DNA of 64,000 bases from Bacillota bacterium (GCA_029224465.1 JAQXUQ010000019.1:16181-80180), one strand, 5' to 3'. Shown: positions 53,107 through 61,483, counted from the first letter of the stretch. The notes: generated from the letters alone by a model not told the origin. Made by a program: numbers and translations.

Positions 53107-54139
53107 TTTCCGGTAGAATAAACTCCATCATAACATCTTGCGCGCCGCCGCACAGCATTCCGTCCATGACCGAAGGATCGTCCTGAAACGTCACATGGAT
53201 AATCTCCGGGCGCAGGTCCGGTTTGTCCTTCCGGCAAAGCATCTCCCGCCCCGCCCGGATCACTTCCGCCTCGGAAAGTCCGCCGCCGATCGTTCCTTCC
53301 AGCGTGCCGTCCGCGCGGATCAGCATCTTCGTCCCGACTTCGCGCGGCGCGCTGCCGCTTCGCGCGATAATCGTTGCCAGAATCGCCGGCACGTTCGGAT
53401 CCTGCAGCTCAGACAGGAGTTTTCGGGGGAGAGGGGTGTCGGGGGCGGTTTTGTTTTTACGCGCAATAATTTCTGCCAGAATCGAAACCGCGATCTCCTC
53501 CGGCGTCTGTGATCCGATCGGCAGTCCGATCGGCGCGTGCAGCCCGTCCAGATCCTTCGCAGGGATTCCTTCCTGCAGAAGCTGCTGCTTCATGATGACC
53601 GTCCGCCGCCGGCTCCCCATCATGCCTGCGTACGCGCGCGGCAGACGCAGAATCGTGCGAAGACAGTCGAGGTCGTACTGATGTCCGCGCGTCACGACGA
53701 CAAAGTACGTGCCCGCATCCCCCCGAATTCCACGCAGCGCCTCTTGAAAGTCCGCACGGATGCTTTCGTCCGCGCCGGCTTCGCGCGCTTTTCGCGCGAA
53801 CTCTTCCCGATCGTCGATGCAGATCACATAAAAGCCGGTCAGCTTCGCGATCCGGATCAAAGAAAGTCCGACATTACCGGCGCCGCAAATGACAAGTCTC
53901 GCCTCGCGGGTTACGATCTGCGCAAACAGCCTTGTTCCGCCGGCCTGGGTGATGCCGGTCGCACGGATTTCGGAGAGCTGACGCGCATATTCCCGCCGGA
54001 ACATTCCCTCCGCAAACACCACCTTCCCGTTCTGCAGAACTGCTTTCGCGCCTGCATGCGGTCCGTCCAGCACTGTGACTACAAGATTCTCCGTATCGCC
54101 GCCAAGGCCGGCAAGCTGTCTGTAAAATTCACGGCTCAT
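53096..54139 (-). CDS. xdhC: XdhC-family molybdenum hydroxylase maturation protein
   Basis: 347 aa. The Rossmann part is first (VICGAGNVGLSLIRIAKLTGF, RGHQYDLDCLRTIL, GSRRRTVIMKQQLLQEG, PIGSQTPEEIAVSILAEI), and the XdhC/CoxI domain comes last (ATIIARSGSAPREVGTKMLI, LCGGAQDVMMEFI). In classic XdhC the order is reversed. XdhC carries and sulfurates molybdopterin for xanthine dehydrogenase-type enzymes. ATG 54139; overlaps both modC and moaA by about 11 nt. Confidence 0.9.
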   Translation of the reverse strand: MSREFYRQLAGLGGDTENLVVTVLDGPHAGAKAVLQNGKVVFAEGMFRREYARQLSEIRATGITQAGGTRLFAQIVTREARLVICGAGNVGLSLIRIAKLTGFYVICIDDREEFARKAREAGADESIRADFQEALRGIRGDAGTYFVVVTRGHQYDLDCLRTILRLPRAYAGMMGSRRRTVIMKQQLLQEGIPAKDLDGLHAPIGLPIGSQTPEEIAVSILAEIIARKNKTAPDTPLPRKLLSELQDPNVPAILATIIARSGSAPREVGTKMLIRADGTLEGTIGGGLSEAEVIRAGREMLCRKDKPDLRPEIIHVTFQDDPSVMDGMLCGGAQDVMMEFILPENER

Positions 54140-55256
54140 TGCGTTCTCCGTCTTCCTCCCGCAAAAACAACGCCTTCGAGACATCCAGCCTCAAATACCG
54201 CGGCATCCCCTTTTCCGCGAGTAGCGGCCAGTCCTCCCGCTGCAGCATCCAGGTGAGCAGCGCGCTCGCCGCGGAGCGGGCTTGCCCTTGCGCAGGGCGG
54301 ACGGCCGCAGCGGTGTCCGGATAGAAATAGAAGATCTTCTCAAACTGCAGCTCCGCGCGCGCATCTTCGTTATAGCTGATACAATCCCGGCGCATCTCTA
54401 TGGGAAGCTCATCCCATACCGGTGCAAAATCGTGTGCCCTGTATCCCACTGCCTCAAAATGTTGCGGCAGCTTCTCATCACTATGCAGCAGGACGCCCCA
54501 TTCCGGCACCGCAACAGTAAAATCGTCCTGCCTCTGCGCGCGGGCAATGTTTTTGCAACCGGTAATTCTCGCCGCAGCGGCAGTATGCGGATGGCGGAAC
54601 ACTTCTTTTGTAGGCCCCGCCGCGGCGACATGACCATTTTCCAAAATGACTGTCTCCTGCGCGAAACGATACGCCTCATCGCGGCTGTGCGTCACAAGAA
54701 TCACCGTTCCCGGAAAGTCCGCGAGATTTTTTTCAAGTTCCAGCTGCATTTTGTCACGAAGAGAACTGTCGAGCGCCGAAAACGGCTCGTCTAAAAGGAT
54801 CATATCCGGCGCGGCAGCAAGAATCCTTGCAAGCGCCGCGCGCTGCTGCTGCCCGCCGGAAAGGCTGTCCGGATGCCGGTGCTCCAGCCCTTTCAGGCCA
54901 AAACGGCAGATTAGATTTTGCACGAGCGCCGCTCTTTCGCTGCGGGCAGCGCGGCAGGCAATGCCTATATTCTGCTCGACAGTCATGTTCGGGAACAGCG
55001 CATAGTTCTGAAACAGGTATCCTGTGCCGCGCTCCTGTGTGCGCATGTTGATTTTTCTGTCGCTGTCAAAGAGCGTCCGGCCGTCCGCGATGATCTTTCC
55101 GCGGTCCGGTGTTTCAATGCCGGCGATCATTTTGAGTGTCATGCTCTTGCCGGCGCCGGAGGCGCCGAGAATCGCGATTCTGCGGGCACTGCTGCTCCAT
55201 TTGATTTGCAGGTTCAGGCTTTGAAGTTTCTTTTGGATGTCAACTGTGATAGGCAT
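54129..55256 (-). CDS. modC: Molybdate-type ABC transporter ATP-binding protein
   Basis: 375 aa. ABC ATPase at residues 1-230: Walker A GASGAGKS, Q loop YLFQNYALFPN, signature LSGGQQQR, Walker B MILLDEPFSALD, H loop VTHSRDEAYR. The C-terminal 140 residues do not show a clear TOBE domain. It powers molybdate uptake with ModB and ModA. No good ribosome-binding site precedes the ATG at 55256, and a 310-bp repeat-bearing gap separates it from modB, so its expression may differ from that of modAB. Confidence 0.88.
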   Translation of the reverse strand: MPITVDIQKKLQSLNLQIKWSSSARRIAILGASGAGKSMTLKMIAGIETPDRGKIIADGRTLFDSDRKINMRTQERGTGYLFQNYALFPNMTVEQNIGIACRAARSERAALVQNLICRFGLKGLEHRHPDSLSGGQQQRAALARILAAAPDMILLDEPFSALDSSLRDKMQLELEKNLADFPGTVILVTHSRDEAYRFAQETVILENGHVAAAGPTKEVFRHPHTAAAARITGCKNIARAQRQDDFTVAVPEWGVLLHSDEKLPQHFEAVGYRAHDFAPVWDELPIEMRRDCISYNEDARAELQFEKIFYFYPDTAAAVRPAQGQARSAASALLTWMLQREDWPLLAEKGMPRYLRLDVSKALFLREEDGERNEP

Positions 55257-55292
55257 GGTTTATGAGCAGGCACGGCCGCGCTCACGTTTGCG

Positions 55293-55466
55293 TATTTATG
55301 CAATACGGCGCGGCCGGTTCATTCTGCATAGATTTTCCAAGACGTTTTCAGCCGCCGCGCCCATACTGCATAGATTTCTTCGTTTTTCAGGCAATAGCGC
55401 GCTACCCGCTCAAAACGTCTTGGATTTTTCATGCAATCCGCGGCGGCGCGGCTACATTGCCTGAAT
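55293..55466. repeat. Dispersed nested-palindrome element, copy 3 (core 55325-55435)
   Basis: 111-nt core starting TGCATAGATTTTCC. Outer stem is perfect over 12 bp: CCAAGACGTTTT (55337-55348) with AAAACGTCTTGG (55412-55423). The inner hairpin is weaker than in the other copies because the left arm reads TGCATAGA and the right arm TTCAGGCA. A third-shell pair lies at about 55293 and 55466. It sits inside the molybdate operon, between modB and modC. Confidence 0.85.
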
Positions 55467-55493
55467 CGCGCCGCCCCCCTTCGTCGCTGCATC

Positions 55494-55576
55494 TGCGCCT
55501 TCGGCGCGGGACTTGTCCGCGCGGCGTTCGTTTCCGGCAAGTCGCGGATTTTGCCGCGCGGCTTGCTTTATCCGCG
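55494..55576. repeat. GC-rich dispersed repeat, copy B
   Basis: Partner of 50956-51038 (66 of 83 identical, ungapped). It lies 28 bp from element copy 3, and its last 9 bp overlap the end of modB. Confidence 0.7.
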
Positions 55577-56242
55577 CCGCCCGCGAGCCGCAAAAATCAG
55601 ATTCATCAACACTATGATCGTAAAAGCAATCACCGACACGATGACGACCCAGACGCCCGCGGTCAGGAAATCGCCGTCCTGCACGACCATCGCGATCTTC
55701 TGCGAAACCGTCGCGGTCCGCCCCGGAATATTGCCGGCGAGCATCGAAGTCGCGCCGTACTCGCCCATCGCGCGCGCGAATGTTAAAACCCCGCCGGATA
55801 AAAGTCCCGGCGCCGCATTCGGCAGAACAATTTCCCGGAAAATCCGCCCTTCCGGCAATCCGAGCGTTCTGGCTGCGAAAATCATATTTTCGTCGATCAG
55901 CTCAAATGCCGCGCGGGCGCTCCGGTACATCAGCGGAAACGCAATCACAACCGCCGCCACCACGCACCCGAGCCACGACTGTACCACGCTGATACCAAAC
56001 GCATTCCGCAAAAACATTCCCACCGGCCGCCGCCTGCTGAAAATCAGCAGCAAAATAAGGCCGGAAGCCGTCGGCGGCAGCACCATCGGCATTGTCAGAA
56101 TACCGTCCAGCACCGCCCGGCCGCGGTTTCCCGCCCACATGGCACGGCGCGCCGCGAAAACCCCCAGAAGGAAGGAGAGGAGGGTTGCGGCGAGGCCTGT
56201 TTTGACGGAAATCCATAAGGGACTCCAGTCAAGTTCCTGCAT
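55568..56242 (-). CDS. modB: Molybdate ABC transporter permease
   Basis: 224 aa from ATG 56242. About five membrane helices and the EAA loop that docks to ModC (ELIDENMIFAARTLGLPEGRIF). DWSPLWISVKTGL and GEYGATSMLAGNIPGRTATV are typical of ModB. The start lies 14 nt inside the end of modA, so translation is coupled; in-frame ATGs at 56263 and 56290 are possible but have no better site. Confidence 0.93.
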   Translation of the reverse strand: MQELDWSPLWISVKTGLAATLLSFLLGVFAARRAMWAGNRGRAVLDGILTMPMVLPPTASGLILLLIFSRRRPVGMFLRNAFGISVVQSWLGCVVAAVVIAFPLMYRSARAAFELIDENMIFAARTLGLPEGRIFREIVLPNAAPGLLSGGVLTFARAMGEYGATSMLAGNIPGRTATVSQKIAMVVQDGDFLTAGVWVVIVSVIAFTIIVLMNLIFAARGRRG

Positions 56243-57281
56243 GATCGTCAGTATCAAACCCATACTCCGTAAAAACACCCCCCGCCTCATCCGAACAAAG
56301 ATACCGGAGAAAATCGCGGGCGGCTTTCTGTTTTGCCTGTCCTGAATCCGTGCTGCCCGAAACCAGCGCCGCCGGATACACGATATCCCCGGTCAGGGAA
56401 TCCGGCACCTGCTCCAGAATCTGCAGTTCGTCCTCGTATCCGTGCGCATCGGACAGGTAGGTAGTTCCGACTTCACACGAACCTTCAAGGACCGCAATCA
56501 GCACTTTGCTGACGTTGGACTGCTCGCTGATTGTGACACCATCGAGGGCTTCGCTGACTTCGCGCGTCGTGAACGAGCCGGCGTCCCGGCCACCCTCCAG
56601 CATCCCCAGATTCTGCAACGCCGTCCTCGTGTAGCGTCCCGCCGGGACCGAACCGTCCGCCATGGCGATGCTGCCGGCTTTGGAAAGTGTGCGGAGGCCC
56701 TGAACTTTCGTTCCGCTGTCCATTCGTGTGATGACAACAAGATGATTGCGAAGAACATTTACGCGCGTTCCGTCTTCCAGGAGGTTCTCCTGTTCGAGCG
56801 CGTCCATTTGCTTCTGCGCCGCGGAGAAAAACAAATCGCAGTCATACCCTTCCTCAATCTGGGTCTGCAGCTTGCCGGAGCTATCCGCGTTGAACGTGAT
56901 CTTCACATCCGGGTGGCTTTCGGTGTAGCGCTGCGCGATTTCCTGCATGGCGGGGCTGAGACTGGCCGCGATGAAGACCTGCAGTTCGACGGGCTGCTGC
57001 GTTGTCCCCGCGGCGGCGGTCGCACTGTTCGCCGTATTCGCGATTCGCGCGGCTGGCGCGCTGCCAGCCGCGGACGTCTCATTCGTGCTGCCCGCCGCGC
57101 TGCTCTTTGCCGGTGCGCTGTTTGCGCTTCCCGCGGCCGGATGTCCGCACGCAGTCAGGAGGGCTGCCGCAGCGGCAAGCGCAGCAAGCCGGGGAAGGAA
57201 ACCGCGCCGCAGGCTCCCGCGCGCTACAGGCGCGCCGCCCCTCGTCCGATCGCCAATGCCGCACACGCCGTGCTTCCGCAT
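56229..57281 (-). CDS. modA: Molybdate-binding lipoprotein
   Basis: 350 aa. A basic N-terminus, hydrophobic run and lipobox LLTAC (Cys at about residue 45), an Ala/Ser/Asn-rich linker and the ModA domain from about 100: VFIAASLSPAMQEIA and FNADSSGKLQTQIEEG hold the oxyanion-binding Ser pair, CDLFFSAAQKQMD follows. It captures molybdate (or tungstate) outside the membrane. The start at 57281 is the first giving a plausible signal peptide; no strong ribosome-binding site is visible. Confidence 0.92.
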   Translation of the reverse strand: MRKHGVCGIGDRTRGGAPVARGSLRRGFLPRLAALAAAAALLTACGHPAAGSANSAPAKSSAAGSTNETSAAGSAPAARIANTANSATAAAGTTQQPVELQVFIAASLSPAMQEIAQRYTESHPDVKITFNADSSGKLQTQIEEGYDCDLFFSAAQKQMDALEQENLLEDGTRVNVLRNHLVVITRMDSGTKVQGLRTLSKAGSIAMADGSVPAGRYTRTALQNLGMLEGGRDAGSFTTREVSEALDGVTISEQSNVSKVLIAVLEGSCEVGTTYLSDAHGYEDELQILEQVPDSLTGDIVYPAALVSGSTDSGQAKQKAARDFLRYLCSDEAGGVFTEYGFDTDDHAGT

Positions 57282-57304
57282 GCAGCGGCTAAATCCGCGC
57301 AGCC

Positions 57305-58357
57305 TCACTTTCCGAACCCGCAGTTCGGGAACGTACAGACATCGCAGCCTGCGCAGGCGCCGCTGTCGCCAAGGCACAGACCGCCCTCGCCCATCTTCTC
57401 TAACTCTTCTGCGCTGACCGGATCGTCCGCCATAAAACGCGGCAGCACGATATCAAAGATCGTCCTTCGCGCGTACATAACACACCCGGGCAGGCCGACA
57501 ATCGGGATATGCCGGTTTCCCTGATAATACGCGAGCATAAACATAGCCCCCGGCAGCACCGGCGCGCCGTACGTAATGACATTTTCACTGCCGGCCGCCT
57601 CGCGGATCGCCTGCGGCGTCCGGTCGTCCGGGTCTACGCTCATGCCGCCGGTGCACAGAATCATATCCGCGCCGGCTTCCAGGAGCCTTTGAATTCCCAG
57701 AATTTCCTCCGCAGGATCGTCGCCGGTCATGTACTGCCCGACAATTTCGCAGTCAAACGCCGCAAGCTTGCGCATAACTACCGGCGTAAAAGTATCCTCA
57801 ATCCTGTGATACAGAATCTCGTTTCCGGTTGTGATGATACCGACTTTCTTATGTACAAACGGCAGGAGCGTCAGAATCTTTCCGTCCGGCACCGCCTTCT
57901 TTGCGGCTTCCATCTTTTCCTTCTCGATGACGAGCGGAATGACCCGCATTCCCGCGAGCCGGTCTCCGGTCCTCACAACCGTATTGCCGTGACGCGTCGC
58001 GATCATCATCTGCCCCAGCGAATTGATCCGCAGAAGCTTTCCGGAATCCACTTTCAGCAGGCCGTCGATGTCTGCAACGAGTTCTGTTTTGCCCTCTTTG
58101 ATTTCGGTCGGATGCATGAACTCGTTCCGGCACAGCCCGCAAAGAACCATGGCGGCGTCGTTTTCGTGCATCATGTTTTCATTGTTTTCCCAGATGTAGA
58201 CGTGGTCTTTACCGACGTCGAGAAGCACCGCGATGTCTTCCTGCCGGATCACGTGTCCTTTGCGGAAAACAGGCCCCTTCTCACCATCTTTGACAATCCT
58301 TGTAATGTCGTGGCAGAGAATCTGCCCGACGGCATCTTCTGTTCGCATCAGTTTCAT
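57305..58357 (-). CDS. MoeA-like molybdopterin-binding protein with Cys-rich tail
   Basis: 350 aa. A C-terminal MoCF/MoaB-like domain (VGIITTGNEILYHRI, CTGGMSVDPDDRTPQAI, VLPGAMFMLAYYQG, GLPGCVMYARRTIFDIVLPR cited in part) binds molybdopterin. The N-terminal half resembles the shorter proteins found beside molybdenum hydroxylase genes rather than full MoeA. The last 25 residues hold six Cys (GGLCLGDSGACAGCDVC and FPNCG), a possible metal site. Probably acts in molybdenum insertion. Confidence 0.85.
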   Translation of the reverse strand: MKLMRTEDAVGQILCHDITRIVKDGEKGPVFRKGHVIRQEDIAVLLDVGKDHVYIWENNENMMHENDAAMVLCGLCRNEFMHPTEIKEGKTELVADIDGLLKVDSGKLLRINSLGQMMIATRHGNTVVRTGDRLAGMRVIPLVIEKEKMEAAKKAVPDGKILTLLPFVHKKVGIITTGNEILYHRIEDTFTPVVMRKLAAFDCEIVGQYMTGDDPAEEILGIQRLLEAGADMILCTGGMSVDPDDRTPQAIREAAGSENVITYGAPVLPGAMFMLAYYQGNRHIPIVGLPGCVMYARRTIFDIVLPRFMADDPVSAEELEKMGEGGLCLGDSGACAGCDVCTFPNCGFGK

Positions 58358-58434
58358 GATGATTCCCTCCTTGACATGCGGGCGGCGTGCGCCCGGCTTA
58401 CTTCCGAATGCTCCCGCAGAATCCGGCCGTAGTC

Positions 58435-58968
58435 CTATCCGGCGACATAAAGATGCTGCCGCACCGCGTATCCTTTTTCCTTCAAGCCGGACGATAACAG
58501 ATCAAATCTCTCAGGTACAATCCGGATCAGGTACATCGGATGATCGAGCCTTTCAAAAACATCCGCAGGATAGCTAAGCAGCGCATCATACTTTCCGGCT
58601 GTCCGGGCATTCAGCTCAGCGACCTGCACGTGCCCCTGCACCTGCAGAGAGTTCAGCTTCCCGAATCCGGTATACGGCTCGTAAATGCAGGCGCTGACCG
58701 TGTGATTTTTCGCAAGATGCCGGAATTTCTCTCCGCCTTCGGAAATAACGATCAGAGAATCCTCTTTCCAGCTGTACTCGAGAGGCGTAACGCGGATGCC
58801 TTCGTCCGAAGCGCAGGCAAGCGCCAGCGTATTATGCCCCTGAATAAATTTCAAAATGAATTCCCGCAGCTCGTTCTCCGGCATCGCGGCTCCCTGCGCG
58901 TCCTTTTTCTTCCAGTATCCGGCAGCCGCCGCGTACTGATCCTGTGTCATTTCATCAAATTCAGTCAT
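58435..58968 (-). CDS. Pyridoxamine 5'-phosphate oxidase-family flavin protein
   Basis: 177 aa. A split-barrel fold of the PNPOx-like type: LALACASDEGIRVTPLEYSW, SEGGEKFRHLAKNHTVSACI, then LQVQGHVQVAEL. The family binds FMN or related cofactors and reduces diverse compounds; the reaction here is unknown. Overlaps the symporter gene by 8 nt and is followed by the MoeA-like gene 77 nt on. Confidence 0.85.
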   Translation of the reverse strand: MTEFDEMTQDQYAAAAGYWKKKDAQGAAMPENELREFILKFIQGHNTLALACASDEGIRVTPLEYSWKEDSLIVISEGGEKFRHLAKNHTVSACIYEPYTGFGKLNSLQVQGHVQVAELNARTAGKYDALLSYPADVFERLDHPMYLIRIVPERFDLLSSGLKEKGYAVRQHLYVAG

Positions 58969-60367
58969 GTTTTGCCTCCCGGCTAAAGTACTTTCTACTT
59001 AATTCTACCACCTTCGGAGAAAGAAGAAGCACCGCGAAAAGGTTCGGTATCGCCATCAAAGCATTCATGCTGTCCGCCATCTGCCACACGAGGTCCAGTT
59101 TGACGCTCGCGCCGATCACAACAAAAACTACATAAAGCGCCTGATACACGCGCAGCCCCCGCTCGCCGAACAGAAACTCCATGCATCGCCCGCCGTACAG
59201 GCTCCAGGACAGGAGTGTGGAATACGCGAACATCGCGATGCAGACTGCAATGATAAGAGAAGCAATTCTGGGGCCAAAAGCCGTGCTGAACGCACGGATT
59301 GTAAGGTCGGTGCCGGCCGCGCGCCCGTAAAACGCTTCCGCCTCTCCCGACGTCAAAATCGCAAGCGCCGTCAGTGTACAGATGATAATCGTGTCCGCGA
59401 AAACTTCAAACACCCCGTACATTCCCTGCTGGACCGGGTCTTCCACATCTGCCGCCGCGTGCGCAATCGGCGCGGTACCAAGGCCAGCTTCATTGGAGAA
59501 GATGCCGCGTCCGAAACCTGCTTTCATGGCCTGTCGGATCGCAACACCGGCAAGGCCGCCGCTGACGGCCTGCGGCCGGAAAGCACCTGTGACGATCATC
59601 CGCAGAACGTCCGGCACCTGATCCCCATGCACAATAATCACAATCAGAGAGCTTGTAATATAGACGAGTGCCATGACCGGAACAAGTTTTTCCGTAACGC
59701 TCCCGATTCTCTGCAGTCCGCCGAACAAAACAAGGATTGTCAGAAAAGCGCCGGAGACGCCGACAACAAGATAGATGAACTCCAGCGTTTCCTTGTCCAT
59801 CGCAGGATGAAAGGAGGTCACGACGGAGCCGATCGAGGTCGCGATTGTATTGATCTGTGTCATGCAGCCGGTCCCGAGCGCCGCGATCATCCCGAAGACG
59901 CAAAACACCACCGCCATCCACTGCCACTTCTCCCCCAGCCCGTTCCTGATATAGTACATCGGACCGCCGACGAAGTCGCCTTTGGTATTTTTGCGGCGGT
60001 AGTAAACGGCAAGAACAATTTCCGCGTACTTTGTGCACATACCAAAGAGCGCCGCGATCCACATCCAGAAGATGGCTCCGGGCCCGCCGAGCGCGATCGC
60101 GCCGGCGACGCCGGCGATATTGCCGGTACCGACCGTGCCTGCAAGCGCAGTCGTCAGCGCCTGCATCGGCGTAAGCGAACCGTCGCGGCTATGTGTATGG
60201 CGGAACAGCCGCCCGACTGTCTGCCGCATGATAAAGCCGAATTTGCGGAACTGCAGAAAACCGAGCCTGACAGAAAGATAAATACCGGTGCCGATCAGGA
60301 GGATCAGCATCGGTATTCCCCAGACAATGTCGTTGAGACTTTTGGAAAAACCGGTAATCAGTTGCAT
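58961..60367 (-). CDS. Sodium:alanine symporter (AGCS family)
   Basis: 468 aa with about ten to eleven hydrophobic helices. Family motifs are clear: ALAGTVGTGNIAGVAGAIALGGPGAIFWMW (cited in two parts, TVGTGNIAGVA and GGPGAIFWMW), GGPMYYIRNGLG and RGIFSNEAGLGTAP. It imports alanine or glycine with sodium. AGGGGG stands 6 nt ahead of the ATG at 60367. First gene of the leftward run that leads into the molybdenum genes. Confidence 0.95.
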   Translation of the reverse strand: MQLITGFSKSLNDIVWGIPMLILLIGTGIYLSVRLGFLQFRKFGFIMRQTVGRLFRHTHSRDGSLTPMQALTTALAGTVGTGNIAGVAGAIALGGPGAIFWMWIAALFGMCTKYAEIVLAVYYRRKNTKGDFVGGPMYYIRNGLGEKWQWMAVVFCVFGMIAALGTGCMTQINTIATSIGSVVTSFHPAMDKETLEFIYLVVGVSGAFLTILVLFGGLQRIGSVTEKLVPVMALVYITSSLIVIIVHGDQVPDVLRMIVTGAFRPQAVSGGLAGVAIRQAMKAGFGRGIFSNEAGLGTAPIAHAAADVEDPVQQGMYGVFEVFADTIIICTLTALAILTSGEAEAFYGRAAGTDLTIRAFSTAFGPRIASLIIAVCIAMFAYSTLLSWSLYGGRCMEFLFGERGLRVYQALYVVFVVIGASVKLDLVWQMADSMNALMAIPNLFAVLLLSPKVVELSRKYFSREAKHD

Positions 60368-60445
60368 AGGAGCCCCCTTGTGCCTGTTGTTCGTGTGTTT
60401 TGCGTAGTTTGTGCCGTGTCCGGCGCCGCGGAATGACATATTCAT

Positions 60446-60475
60446 AATGTACACTATCCGGCGGGATTTGTGCAA
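60446..60475 (-). promoter_or_regulatory. Candidate promoter of the symporter-molybdenum operon
   Basis: Minus-strand TTGCAC (60470-60475) and TACATT (60446-60451), 18-bp spacer, about 80 nt before the symporter start. No molybdenum-cofactor riboswitch was recognised in the leader. Confidence 0.4.
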
Positions 60476-60601
60476 ATTTGTGTGGGCGCAGCGGCGCACC
60501 AAATGGGGCGTACCCCCCTGCTTGCCACAGAAAATCGCTGTTACCCGACCGCTGTCACAGCTTTCGTCCGCGATTTCCTGCATATCCGAAGTTTTTCTGA
60601 T

Positions 60602-60728
60602 TTTGCAAGAAACCCTTCTTACAAATCTTGCTAAATCCGAAATTTGCAAGAAGATTTCCCGCGGGCGCCTGCGTTTCTTCTTGCAAATCTTTTATTTCAA
60701 TGGTTTTGCAAGAACCATTTCTTGCAAA
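60602..60728. repeat. Cluster of three TTTGCAAGAA inverted repeats
   Basis: TTTGCAAGAA faces TTCTTACAAA (60602-60611, 60616-60625), ATTTGCAAGAAG faces CTTCTTGCAAAT (60642-60653, 60677-60688, perfect 12 bp) and TTTGCAAGAA faces TTCTTGCAAA (60705-60714, 60719-60728, perfect 10 bp). Two imperfect copies of a GC-rich unit, GGCTCCCGCTCCCGGC, follow at about 60740-60790. Confidence 0.7.
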
Positions 60729-60816
60729 GCGTGCGCGGCGGCTCCCGCTCCCGGCAAAACCATCTTCACGACGGCTCCCGCTCCCGGCGAAACGACCTGC
60801 GCGGCGGCACGCACCA

Positions 60817-60992
60817 TATTTCTATGCAATATCGGTGCGATTTGCTCGCCTGCATAGATTTTTTACGACATTTCAATAGCGCGGGCTCGTATTGCATAGA
60901 TTTCTCGCTTTTCCATGCAATACGGCCCGCGCCGCTCAATTCGTCTTGAATTTTCTATGCAATTTACATATTGGCGTGCGTATTGTATGAAT
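60817..60992. repeat. Dispersed nested-palindrome element, copy 4 (core 60851-60961)
   Basis: 111-nt core from TGCATAGATTTT to TTTTCTATGCA. The inner stem GCGGGC plus CGTATTGCAT pairs with ATGCAATACG plus GCCCGC around one bulge (60881-60899 with 60913-60930). The third shell is strongest here: TATTTCTATGCAATA at 60817 faces GTATTGTATGAATA ending at 60992. It lies between the symporter and higBA in a divergent spacer. Confidence 0.85.
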
Positions 60993-61046
60993 ACTAGTCG
61001 CGGCGAAGCACCGCGGCCTGCCGGCATCCCCGCCGCGCGCCACAGG

Positions 61047-61075
61047 TTGACAAATTGTTTTAATCAATATATCTT
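61047..61075 (+). promoter_or_regulatory. Sigma-A promoter of higBA
   Basis: Consensus TTGACA (61047-61052) and TATCTT (61070-61075), 17-bp spacer, 34 nt before the higB start. AT-rich in contrast to the surroundings. Confidence 0.75.
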
Positions 61076-61108
61076 TATATCAGAATTACTAACGGAAAGC
61101 AGAAGTAT

Positions 61109-61483
61109 ATGATTGCAGAATGGCATGACAAAGAAGCTAAAAAAATCTGGGATATGAAATTCTCAGCAAAGCTGCCAACCGATATCTAGAAGACAGCCCG
61201 AAGAAAGCTTATTATGATCCACTCGGCTGCAACTATCAATGATCTGAGAATACCGCCGTCCAACCATCTTGAAGAATTAAAAGGCGATCGGGAAGGCCAG
61301 TATAGTATCAGAGTTAATGAGCAATATCGAATCTGTTTCTATTGGAATAACGGAAATGTGATTATTGAAGAAATCGGTGATTATCACGAAGGAGGTGATC
61401 TGTATAATGGATTTGAAGCCTACATCGCCAGGAGAAATTTTGCAGGAAGAGTTTCTGGAACCAATGGATATAACAGCATATAG
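61109..61483 (+). pseudogene. higB: HigB-like RelE/ParE-family toxin, interrupted by in-frame amber codon
   Basis: From ATG 61109 the frame reads a HigB start (MIAEWHDKEAKKIWDM, KLPTDI), then TAG at 61187-61189 (codon 27) where the family usually has Gln, then continues in the same frame with TARRKLIM, INDLRIPPSNHLEELKGDREG and QYSIRVNEQYRICFYW. No base is missing: a single change CAG to TAG would explain it. The 3' end also runs about 30 residues past the usual DYH end, into higA. Internal ATG 61214 could make a 90-aa fragment lacking the first helix. Probably an inactive toxin. Confidence 0.8.

Noticed and set aside
61214..61483. A complete small gene starting at ATG 61214
   Set aside because: It lies in frame with the HigB start at 61109 and matches only the toxin's later part, so it is better read as the remainder of an interrupted gene.
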